From Spirochaetaceae bacterium (lineage in GTDB: Bacteria > Spirochaetota > Spirochaetia > Treponematales > Breznakiellaceae), in assembly GCA_031255315.1 (NCBI GenBank), contig JAIRSS010000052.1:1-7742 (forward strand): a stretch of 7,742 bases of DNA, read 5' to 3'. The number at the start of each line of letters is the position of its first letter. The stretch's first letter is position 1. This document shows positions 1 to 6,293 of the stretch, piece by piece. The position numbers and the translations under genes are program-made. The notes below the pieces were generated by a model. It did not search any database. It was given only the letters and a program-made list of their open reading frames with translations, and was not told the DNA's origin.

Positions 1-72
1 GAAATTTCAAGTGGATGTCGCCAATCGCACACATTGCTGGTCTAAACTACACACGCCGCATTTATTTTTTAG

Positions 73-78
73 TATAAT
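73..78 (+). promoter_or_regulatory. Possible -10 box upstream of the hairpin-rich region
   Basis: A perfect TATAAT hexamer follows a T-run and lies about 30 bases before the first hairpin of the structured region. I see no good -35 hexamer 16-18 bases upstream, so this is only a candidate. If used, transcription would start near base 85 and run into the hairpin series and then towards the ABC operon. Confidence 0.25.
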
Positions 79-104
79 TTACGGAAAAACACAATAGTAC
101 GGAT

Positions 105-390
105 AGGAGTCTGTATCGCTCCTCCGGCGCTGCCGGTCAAGCGCAACCCTCAAACAAAAAACTGCGGCGGCGGCCCGGGGCATTCAGGTATCATGCTCCC
201 CAAGCAAGGTTACTATTGATTCGTATCGAAGGGTTTCATACCCAAGAGCCCACTCACCAGTTCGCGGAAGAACTTTAGGGCGTTATTAGGGTATGAAGCC
301 CTGAGTCTAACCATCACCAGAGAACAACAGACCCCGCCGAACCGCGGGTTCGACTTCAGGGCGAGGTTGTTGATTAAAACGGGCTTTTTT
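105..390 (+). ncRNA. Putative structured RNA, family not recognised
   Basis: Five stem-loops lie in series without an open reading frame: AGGAG/CTCCT (105-109/119-123), CCGGC/GCCGG (124-128/132-136), GGGGCAT/ATG-CCCC with a two-base bulge (177-183/193-201), a 14-pair helix with nested inner stems (230-243/289-302), and a three-tier hairpin, AACAAC/GTTGTT enclosing CGCC/GGCG and CGAACC/GGTTCG (323-371). A run of six T follows at 385-390. I compared it by eye with tmRNA, RNase P RNA, SRP RNA and tRNA and saw none of their hallmark motifs. The strand is assumed from the T-run and the TATAAT at 73; inverted repeats fold on either strand. It could instead be a leader of the ABC operon or a decayed mobile-element end. 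Confidence 0.35.
230..302 (+). repeat. 14-bp inverted repeat whose arms are themselves hairpins
   Basis: Arm one (230-243) reads A then GGGTTTCATACCC; arm two (289-302) reads GGGTATGAAGCCC then T. They pair over 14 positions with one G-U wobble. Each arm can also fold on itself: GGGT/ACCC in arm one and GGGT/GCCC in arm two. Between the arms are two nested stems, GCCC/GGGC (248-251/278-281) and AGTTC/GAACT (259-263/270-274). The pairing is visible directly; what it does is not known. Confidence 0.6.
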
Positions 391-483
391 AAATATATTC
401 ATTATCAAGCCGTTTCAAAACTGTATGTCCGGGACCGGTAGATCTGAGTCTAATGTGATTACATAGCTGAAGCGGCTTACGTA

Positions 484-498
484 TATATTTTCAGGGAG
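484..498 (+). promoter_or_regulatory. Candidate -10 box and ribosome binding site of the ABC operon
   Basis: TATATT at 484-489 is an acceptable -10 hexamer, but no clear -35 box lies at the usual distance. AGGGAG at 493-498 is the only Shine-Dalgarno-like stretch before the ATG at 512, with a rather long 13-base spacer. If this -10 were the promoter, the transcript would start around 496, inside the ribosome binding site. The true promoter is therefore more likely further upstream, and only the ribosome binding site is moderately supported. Confidence 0.3.
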
Positions 499-511
499 TT
501 GTGGTATTCGA

Positions 512-1516
512 ATGATCGACGTACATAATCTTACTAAACGTTACGGGCCGGTTGAGGCGGTAAAGGACGTTTCGTTTACCCTTGGGAAGGATCAGGTTCT
601 GGGCTTCCTGGGGCCTAACGGAGCCGGGAAGACAACCATTATGAAAATACTGACCGGTTATCATTTTCCTTCCGAGGGGACGGCGCTGATAGACGGCGTT
701 TCTGTCCAGGATGAACCGGTGGAAGTGAAGAAGCGGATCGGCTACCTGCCGGAAAGCGTACCCCTCTATGGGGATCTCACGGTGCGGGAATATCTGGGTT
801 TTATCGCCGAAGGGCGGCTTATTCCTGTTAATGAACGGAAGCGGGCTATAGAAACCGCGGTTTCATCCTGCGGGCTTGAGCAGGTACGGGCCAAGCGGAT
901 TGAAACCCTGTCCAAAGGGTATAAACAGCGGGTGGGGCTTGCCCAGGCCATTATCCATGATCCGCCCATTCTTATCCTTGACGAGCCTACTACCGGGCTT
1001 GACCCCAACCAGATTATCGAAATTCGGTTTCTCATCAAGAGTTTGGGTAAACGAAAGACGGTGATTCTTTCTACCCACATTCTTCAGGAAGTGGAGGCGG
1101 TCTGTTCTCAGGTGCTCATCATCAATGAGGGCCGCATCGCCGCGCAGGGAAAACCTGAAGAGATAGCCGGGACCCTCAAAGGCGGGGATACCTGGGAACT
1201 GGTTCTCAAAGGAAGCGGCAAGGCCGGCGTGGACGCTCGTTTTGCCCGGCTCAATCTTCCGGGGCGGGAATTGTCCGGTCTTGAAACCGAAGAACGGGAA
1301 GACGGGACCGTGAAGGCCGGTTTTTTCCTGGGGAATTCCGGCGAAACTTCCGGTGGAGACTCCGGCGAAGGGATCTTCGACTGGGCGGTTTCCGAGGGTC
1401 TCAAAATCCTCATGATGAACCGCAAAAAGCTCAGTTTGGAAGATATTTTTGTTAAGCTGACCGGTGAGGATCGAACCGGCAAGCGGCGTTCCGAGGAAAC
1501 AGGGGGCGGACAATGA
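512..1516 (+). CDS. GldA-type ABC transporter ATP-binding protein
   Basis: This is the cytoplasmic ATPase that powers the ABC complex encoded by the operon. The nucleotide-binding domain is complete: Walker A GPNGAGKTT at residues 34-42, signature LSKGYKQRV at 133-141, Walker B ILILDE at 153-158 followed by a D-loop-like GLDP, and the switch histidine H189 in STHI. The segment IGYLPESVPLY (76-86) places PE where many ABC ATPases have a Q-loop glutamine; this is typical of the GldA group. A C-terminal extension of about 100 residues (about 225-334) is Gly/Glu-rich and less conserved, as in other ABC-2 ATPases. Its stop overlaps the next start as ATGA, indicating translational coupling with the permease. 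The ATG at 512 is chosen because the domain begins immediately (MIDVHNLTKRYG). The name GldA comes from Flavobacterium gliding proteins; I do not infer gliding here. Confidence 0.93.
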   Translation: MIDVHNLTKRYGPVEAVKDVSFTLGKDQVLGFLGPNGAGKTTIMKILTGYHFPSEGTALIDGVSVQDEPVEVKKRIGYLPESVPLYGDLTVREYLGFIAEGRLIPVNERKRAIETAVSSCGLEQVRAKRIETLSKGYKQRVGLAQAIIHDPPILILDEPTTGLDPNQIIEIRFLIKSLGKRKTVILSTHILQEVEAVCSQVLIINEGRIAAQGKPEEIAGTLKGGDTWELVLKGSGKAGVDARFARLNLPGRELSGLETEEREDGTVKAGFFLGNSGETSGGDSGEGIFDWAVSEGLKILMMNRKKLSLEDIFVKLTGEDRTGKRRSEETGGGQ

Positions 1517-2247
1517 GTATATTGCCTAAAAAAATTTTGGCCTTGACCAAAAAAGAGCTTTATTCTCAGCTCAATTCTCCGGTGTTTTATGGAGTGGCGG
1601 TATTTTTCCTGCTGTTTACATCGATCTGGCTCTTTTACTTTCAGCAGTTTTTCATGCGGAACATGGCGACCCTGCGGCCTTTTTTTGCGGCCTTTCCCCC
1701 GGCGTTCATCCTGGTTATCCCGGTGATCACCATGAAAAGCTGGGCCGAAGAGCGGAAGCTCGGCAGCGCGGAGATACTCCTTACCATGCCTTTTTCCGAA
1801 TGGGATCTGACCCTGGGGAAATTTCTTTCTTCCCTGACGCTGATCGCCATCCTCCTGGTCCTGACCCTTCCCGTGCCGTTGAGCCTCCTTCTTCTGGGGG
1901 ATTTTGACGGCGGGGTCATTGCCTCCGAGTACCTGGGGGCCTTCCTCCTGGGAGCTTCGGCGGCCGCATTGGGGCATCTCCTCTCGACGCTGTCCAAAAA
2001 CCAGGCGGGCGCCTTCCTGGGAAGCGCGGCGGTGCTGCTCCTGGTGATGCTGATGAATCAGTTTACCCTGGGCTTGAACCTGCCCCCCCTGGCGGCGGAA
2101 ATCATCAACGCCGTCTCCTTGGCCTTTCACTTTGAAAGTTTTTCCAAGGGCCTTATTGATACCCGTGATTTGGCGTATTTCATCCTTACGACAGTCCTGT
2201 TTTTGTATTTGAACACCAGGGTCCTGCTGTTTAGGAAATGGAGGTAA
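1513..2247 (+). CDS. GldF-type ABC-2 permease, six transmembrane helices
   Basis: This is the membrane channel partner of the preceding ATPase. The 244-residue protein has about six hydrophobic helices, roughly at residues 24-43, 57-74, 105-128, 138-158, 165-182 and 220-237. Between helices 2 and 3 lies the family landmark KSWAEERKLGS followed by EILLTMP (75-93), the loop by which ABC-2 permeases of the GldF/NosY type meet the ATPase. The start is fixed by the ATGA overlap with the ATPase stop and by an AGGGGG ribosome binding site at 1501-1506. Only three bases separate its stop from the start of the next gene. The length is normal for the family and nothing appears missing. A homodimer in the membrane is expected from family knowledge; the substrate cannot be read from the sequence. 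Confidence 0.9.
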   Translation: MSILPKKILALTKKELYSQLNSPVFYGVAVFFLLFTSIWLFYFQQFFMRNMATLRPFFAAFPPAFILVIPVITMKSWAEERKLGSAEILLTMPFSEWDLTLGKFLSSLTLIAILLVLTLPVPLSLLLLGDFDGGVIASEYLGAFLLGASAAALGHLLSTLSKNQAGAFLGSAAVLLLVMLMNQFTLGLNLPPLAAEIINAVSLAFHFESFSKGLIDTRDLAYFILTTVLFLYLNTRVLLFRKWR

Positions 2248-2250
2248 GAG

Positions 2251-3879
2251 ATGACGAAACGGCAAACAAATGTAGTAACCATCCTTTCTATTACGGTCCT
2301 GGCGCTGGCCCTGCTCAACAGTCAGCGGCTCTGGTTCCGCCTGGATTTGACGAAAAACAAGGCGTATACCATTTCGCCGGCGTCCCGGAACCTGTACAAC
2401 GAGATTCCCGATCAGGTTCGCATAACCTACTACGTGTCGGACCGCCTGGCTTCGGTGGTCCCGCTTCCCGGAGAGATTACCGACCTGCTCAGGGAATACG
2501 CCGCCTATTCCCGGGGGCGCATACGCCTTACCGTACGGGATCCGGTTAAGGCCAACCTGGAGGAGGAAGTGGAACGCCTGGGTATACAAGGCCAGCAGAT
2601 CGAGATTGTGGAGCGGGACGAAGCGGGTTTCGCCACGGTCTACACAGGGATTCTTATCGAATACCTGGATAGGACCGAAGTGCTTCCCGTGGTGTTTTCC
2701 CTGGAAACTCTGGAATACGATTTGACCAGCCGTATCCGTTCTCTGGTTCGGGGCGTGGAACGGGAAGCGGGGGTTGTCGTTGGAGACGCGGGGAAACAGT
2801 GGCCAAACGATTACCAGTACCTCGACCGGGCCTTTGCCCAGGCGGGGTTCCGGGTACGGGTCATAGGCGCGGGAGAAGAAATCGCCGATACCCTGCCGGC
2901 TCTCTTTGTGCTTGGCGGCATGGAGGATATGGATGACTGGGCCTTGTACCGTATAGACCGGTACGTTCAGGGAGGAGGGAAGGTCCTCTTCGCCCTGGAA
3001 GGGGTGTATGTGGATACCCGGACGGGCAATATCACCGTCAGGGAATTGAACGACCGGGGTCTTTTGGCTATGGTCGCATCTTACGGCGCTCAGGTTAAGC
3101 CGGCCCTGGTCTTGGATCGCACGGCTCAAACCTTGTCCTATCAGACCGGGGGCCAGGGCGGTTTTGTGGAATACCGTATGGTCCGCTACCCCCACTGGAT
3201 TGGAATTACCGGACAAAACGGCAACAGCGAACACCCCATAAGTTCGGGCTTTGCCGGAGCGGACCTGTTTTGGTCCAGCCCGGTGGAACTCAATCCGCCG
3301 GCGGGTATTGAGGGAACGGTTCTCTTTACCAGCACTCCCGAAGCCTGGCTGCAAACCAAAGATTTTCAGGTCAATCCTGATATGAGTTTTGCTTTTATGC
3401 AGGAAATGGAGGAAACCCAGGGCGCGAAGGTCCTGGCTGCGGCCCTTGCGGGGAAATTCCCCTCCTGGTTTGCAGATAAGGATAAGCCTGTCCGGGAAGG
3501 GAGCAGCGAAGAACTGCCGGAGCCCGCGGGGGCGGCTGAGGACGCCCGTATTGTCGTTATCGGGGACACGGACATAGCTTCTCTCATGTTTACCCGGAAT
3601 TACCAGCCGAACTTGACGTTTCTCATTAAAGCTGCGGACTGGCTCTGCAACGATGACGACATCATCGGCATCAGGAACCGCAGCGTCCTGACCGGACGGC
3701 TTGAAAAGATAGTCGATCCTGAAAAGCGTATCGCCGCCATGTCCTTTGCCCGGGCCTTGAACGTAGTCGTCGTCCCGCTGACGGTAATCGCCGCGGGGCT
3801 TCTCATCGCCGTAAGACGGCGCCGGGCCGTTAAGGAAGACGCATCAGCAACCACGGGGAGGGCAAACGATGACGTATAA
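2251..3879 (+). CDS. GldG-type ABC transporter auxiliary protein
   Basis: This is a membrane-anchored auxiliary subunit of the operon's ABC system. It has an N-terminal transmembrane helix (about 8-22), then the family hallmark DLTKNKAYTIS (32-42), a large mixed alpha/beta soluble region, and a C-terminal helix (about 504-521) followed by RRRR and a short charged tail. The charge pattern suggests both ends are cytoplasmic and the 480-residue middle is outside the membrane. IVVIGDTD (434-441) and DWLCNDDDIIGIR (463-475) match the conserved end of the GldG/ABC_transp_aux family (a glutamine-amidotransferase-like fold without an evident catalytic Cys-His set). The GldG fold is also known from the eukaryotic flagellar protein IFT52. 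A strong ribosome binding site GGAGG (2240-2244) lies six bases before the ATG. The last 11 bases overlap the next gene, so the two are probably coupled. Confidence 0.88.
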   Translation: MTKRQTNVVTILSITVLALALLNSQRLWFRLDLTKNKAYTISPASRNLYNEIPDQVRITYYVSDRLASVVPLPGEITDLLREYAAYSRGRIRLTVRDPVKANLEEEVERLGIQGQQIEIVERDEAGFATVYTGILIEYLDRTEVLPVVFSLETLEYDLTSRIRSLVRGVEREAGVVVGDAGKQWPNDYQYLDRAFAQAGFRVRVIGAGEEIADTLPALFVLGGMEDMDDWALYRIDRYVQGGGKVLFALEGVYVDTRTGNITVRELNDRGLLAMVASYGAQVKPALVLDRTAQTLSYQTGGQGGFVEYRMVRYPHWIGITGQNGNSEHPISSGFAGADLFWSSPVELNPPAGIEGTVLFTSTPEAWLQTKDFQVNPDMSFAFMQEMEETQGAKVLAAALAGKFPSWFADKDKPVREGSSEELPEPAGAAEDARIVVIGDTDIASLMFTRNYQPNLTFLIKAADWLCNDDDIIGIRNRSVLTGRLEKIVDPEKRIAAMSFARALNVVVVPLTVIAAGLLIAVRRRRAVKEDASATTGRANDDV

Positions 3880-4879
3880 AAAACACGTTTTGATTTTATC
3901 GGCGGCGGCGGCGGTTCTTGGACTGCTCTACGCCGGGACCCTTATTCTGACGCCGGAACGGCTCAATTCCCGGAACGCCGCGTATACCTGGCTGGAACCG
4001 AAATGGACGGACCACGCGGACCGGATCGAAATTTCCGGGGAACGCGAAACTCTTACGCTGGTCAGGCAGAACGCCGTCTGGTATGTGGAAACCGAAGGCG
4101 CGGAATACCCCGCCAAGCAAGGACGGGTCGATGACCTTCTCCGGCTTCTTTCCAGACGCGGCGCGTACCCCGTGCGGGGCAGCGCCGCCTCATCCCACGA
4201 GCGCCTGGGGCTTGGCGGGAACGCCTCCCGCATCGTGGTCCGGGGCGGGCCGGGAGCGGCCCCTCTGCTCGATCTCCTGGTGGGCGGCGGAGACGCGACG
4301 GGCAGGGAAGTGTATCTGAGGAAAAACGGCCAAAATGAAGTCCGATCAGGGGAAGACCTCTTTAGCGTCTATCTTTCACCCTCCCCCTCCCCGTGGTACA
4401 ATCTCAGGCTTTTCCCGCAGGACGGGGCCGGCGCTCTGTCGCTGGACTCCGTGCAGCGGGTTACGGCCGTATCTCCGCCGCCTGAGGGGGAAACCAGCGG
4501 GGAAGACCTTCCATCCGCTTCCCTTGTCATCACCAGGAGCGGTTCCGGTTGGACGGTGGAAGGGGTAGCGGCAGACGCTCTTGACAGTTCCCAGATAGAC
4601 CCCTATATCAGGGCAATTCTTGACGCCGAAGGAGACGGCTTTGCCGCCGCAGTTACCGCTGAGGATCCTGTGTTCACCGAGGGAAGAATACATCTTGAAC
4701 TGGGGGACGGGGCAACCCGCACCATCAGGCTGGGAGCCGCTCTTCCCTCCGCCGAGGAAGGCGCCGGGAAACGCATCGTTACGGTATCGGGTTCCCCCTA
4801 CGTCTACACCCTTGCCGAATGGACGGTCAACCGCCTGTTCCGGGACGCCGCCTCCTTTAGAAAACAGGAAGAGCCCTAA
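3869..4879 (+). CDS. DUF4340 domain protein, ABC-operon partner
   Basis: This is the fourth member of the operon and is probably a membrane-anchored periplasmic protein. The N-terminus has two lysines and then a hydrophobic helix (about 6-27), an uncleaved anchor or signal sequence with no lipobox cysteine. The rest is a soluble beta-rich region with the repeating pattern of the DUF4340 family: an early IEISGERETLTLVRQ then VWYVE block (about 53-74), followed by the KQGRVDDLLRLLS segment (about 84-96) and the RLGLG block (about 112-116). Proteins of this family regularly follow GldG-type genes, which is the main clue to function; the biochemical role is not established. The start is supported by GGGGAGGG (3855-3862) six bases upstream and by the 11-base overlap with the GldG-type gene. 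Four GCG codons in a row (Ala12-15) form a short trinucleotide repeat in the anchor. Confidence 0.83.
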   Translation: MTYKKHVLILSAAAAVLGLLYAGTLILTPERLNSRNAAYTWLEPKWTDHADRIEISGERETLTLVRQNAVWYVETEGAEYPAKQGRVDDLLRLLSRRGAYPVRGSAASSHERLGLGGNASRIVVRGGPGAAPLLDLLVGGGDATGREVYLRKNGQNEVRSGEDLFSVYLSPSPSPWYNLRLFPQDGAGALSLDSVQRVTAVSPPPEGETSGEDLPSASLVITRSGSGWTVEGVAADALDSSQIDPYIRAILDAEGDGFAAAVTAEDPVFTEGRIHLELGDGATRTIRLGAALPSAEEGAGKRIVTVSGSPYVYTLAEWTVNRLFRDAASFRKQEEP

Positions 4880-4890
4880 CCAGGAGGCTG

Positions 4891-6237
4891 TCAGGCTTTT
4901 CGGGAACGGAGAAAGGCCTGGTATTTATCGGGGTCGCTCTTAAAGGCGATGATGGGCGACGCCGGGTCATCCTGGGCTTTGTTCAGGGCTTCCGTTGCTT
5001 CAAAGTACAGCCGGTTGGCATCCACCAGCCGGCCGGTCCGGGCGCTGACCCCGATGTGGAAATCTGAAACATCGGGGAAGGCCGGTAAGAGGTAATTGAG
5101 GAAATCCTCGGCCTTAGTGAATCCTTCATCCAGGTCCATATCGGGCAGGATGACGGTAATGCCTTGCGTCCCTTTTTCAAAGAGAAGATCCTGAAGATTG
5201 AAAAAACGTATCGCCATATCGGCAAACTGCTTGTATTGTTCGCGTGTTAATTCGGGGTTCCCGGTAAAAGCCGCCACCATCACGGTCAGGTCCTGCTCGA
5301 AGGAAGCGCAACGGTGCAGTTCCGACTCAAGCCGGTCGTTCGTGTATTCTTCCCAGCCAAGATTGCTCTCTGGATCGTAAAGCCCATGAGGAAGTTCGGG
5401 GAGATCGGCGGCTTCTGTTTCTCCGGAATCCGGAAGTTCAGGCTCATTCAGGTCGGCGGCTTCAGGGGAAAGATCCCACTCCGGAATGTCAATATTCCCG
5501 GCAGGCTCCACCGAATCGCCCATAAAATCCAGGTCCGGATCAAAACCGGCAAAATCCGGGTTTTCCTGGAAGCCAGCCTCCGGTCTTTTTACCTCGCTTC
5601 CGGCGGGTTCAAAGGCGGTTTCCTCCGCTTCTTCATCGTCATGCCGGGACAGCCGGGTATTCCCGCGCCTGCGTCGTCTTCCCGCTGAGACCGGAACCGG
5701 GTCCTTTACCAGGACGGATTCTATGAGGAAGGTGAGGAACGCCGTTGCAAGGGCGGCCAGGATAATTATGAGAGAATGTTTTAGGATGGTAATGCCATAA
5801 TCGTAATCAAGCGAATGAAAACCAGCGCTGATGTTCACGTTCCTAAGGCCGTTGATACGCAGGGGGACGGCCGATGTGGAGGAAACGCCGAACCGCTTCA
5901 CAAACCGGGGGGAATCCCCCTCCCATCGGATAATCGCGCCCCGTTCCCGCTCAAAGGCGTATTCCCCTGACGGACCGGAAATGATAACGCCTTCAAGGGT
6001 TTGGGACCGTGTAAGGCTGTCCTGGATCGTTTCCTGGAAAGGAACGTCCATAAAACCCAGAACGCCCGCAGCCGAGGCGGTATCCGCCAGATCGTAGAAT
6101 TCCCGTTCCGCAACTATCTGGCGATCGATTATATTAACGACAAAACGGTATGCCCCGGCGGCAAGGGCCACAGCATAAACGGCAATACAAAGAAAAGCGA
6201 TTATTAACGTGATAACAGATGAATTCCTTTTCCTCAT
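4891..6237 (-). CDS. Two-helix membrane protein with degenerate GGDEF-like domain
   Basis: The 448-residue protein has a transmembrane helix at about 9-30, an extracytoplasmic loop of roughly 120 residues, a second helix at about 153-174, and then five arginines (187-191), which places the rest in the cytoplasm. Residues 200-300 are an acidic, proline-rich linker with a duplicated EAADL..PELP motif (259-269 and 275-283). The C-terminal part (about 302-443) follows the order of a GGDEF domain: an LESELHRCASFEQDLTVMVAAF start, then ITVILPDMDLDEG, then HIGVSA and ANRLYFEATEALNKAQ. However, the place of the GG(D/E)EF motif reads KGTQGIT. Diguanylate cyclase activity is therefore unlikely; it may bind a nucleotide or act as a signalling scaffold. 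The resemblance is by eye and should be tested by structure. No clear ribosome binding site precedes the ATG at 6237; a TATAAT lies six bases before it. Confidence 0.75.
   Translation of the reverse strand: MRKRNSSVITLIIAFLCIAVYAVALAAGAYRFVVNIIDRQIVAEREFYDLADTASAAGVLGFMDVPFQETIQDSLTRSQTLEGVIISGPSGEYAFERERGAIIRWEGDSPRFVKRFGVSSTSAVPLRINGLRNVNISAGFHSLDYDYGITILKHSLIIILAALATAFLTFLIESVLVKDPVPVSAGRRRRRGNTRLSRHDDEEAEETAFEPAGSEVKRPEAGFQENPDFAGFDPDLDFMGDSVEPAGNIDIPEWDLSPEAADLNEPELPDSGETEAADLPELPHGLYDPESNLGWEEYTNDRLESELHRCASFEQDLTVMVAAFTGNPELTREQYKQFADMAIRFFNLQDLLFEKGTQGITVILPDMDLDEGFTKAEDFLNYLLPAFPDVSDFHIGVSARTGRLVDANRLYFEATEALNKAQDDPASPIIAFKSDPDKYQAFLRSRKA
4892..4925 (+). terminator. Weak candidate terminator of the ABC operon
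   Basis: CAGGCTTTT (4892-4900) can pair with GAAA-GCCTG (4911-4920, one bulged G) around a ten-base loop, followed by the moderately T-rich TATTTAT. It lies inside the last codons of the opposite-strand gene, since only 11 bases separate the two stop codons. The U-tract is poor, so I regard it as possible only. Confidence 0.22.
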
Positions 6238-6293
6238 GGAAAAATTATATACATTTTTTGAAATTCGTGCTAGGATAGTATAGAGGAATTGAT
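6238..6293. promoter_or_regulatory. Divergent intergenic promoter region
   Basis: Only 56 AT-rich bases separate two divergent start codons. On the minus strand TATAAT (6249-6244) would place the transcript start at or within a base or two of the ATG at 6237, giving a leaderless message. On the plus strand TATACA (6248-6253) overlaps it and would start transcription near 6260, leaving a leader of about 33 bases with GAGGA (6283-6287) before the ATG at 6294. An alternative plus-strand pair is TTGAAA (6258-6263) with TATAGA (6279-6284) at a short 15-base spacing. The -35 boxes are poor for the overlapping -10 hexamers. The two genes are thus likely to compete for polymerase. Confidence 0.4.

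Larger units (their letters stand above)
1..511. other. Non-coding leader region upstream of the ABC operon
   Basis: I see no convincing protein-coding gene in this half kilobase: no frame on either strand stays open with an initiation codon and ribosome binding site. The extreme left (about 1-32) could be the edge of a mobile element. The part from about 105 to 390 is dense in hairpins and is listed separately. The part from about 390 to 480 is AT-rich and may carry the promoter of the operon that starts at 512. A 10-base word, CTGAGTCTAA, occurs twice (301-310 and 444-453), once right after the large hairpin and once close to the operon start. Composition is mixed, with GC-rich hairpins in AT-rich surroundings, unlike the evenly GC-rich genes that follow. 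Confidence 0.6.

Noticed and set aside
339..360. GGGTTCGACTTC looks like a tRNA or tmRNA T-loop
   Set aside because: The five-pair T-stem cannot be formed around it, no acceptor or anticodon arms surround it, and the GGTTCG half is better explained by pairing with CGAACC at 338-343.
863..1513. 216-codon antisense frame opposite the ATPase gene
   Set aside because: It is a shadow of a highly conserved ABC ATPase gene; the product has no recognisable motif.
1108..3354. A 748-codon stop-free antisense reading frame on the minus strand opposite the ABC operon
   Set aside because: It crosses two gene junctions of the sense operon, has a Gln/Arg/Gly-rich composition without recognisable domains, and no supporting ribosome binding site. 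Over the permease and GldG-type genes its codons are aligned exactly with the sense codons. Its openness therefore only shows that these genes avoid TTA, CTA and TCA codons there.
3901..3916. GCG trinucleotide run in the DUF4340 gene as a possible phase-variation tract
   Set aside because: It has only about four to five units and a three-base period, so slippage would change the length of the alanine run but not the reading frame.
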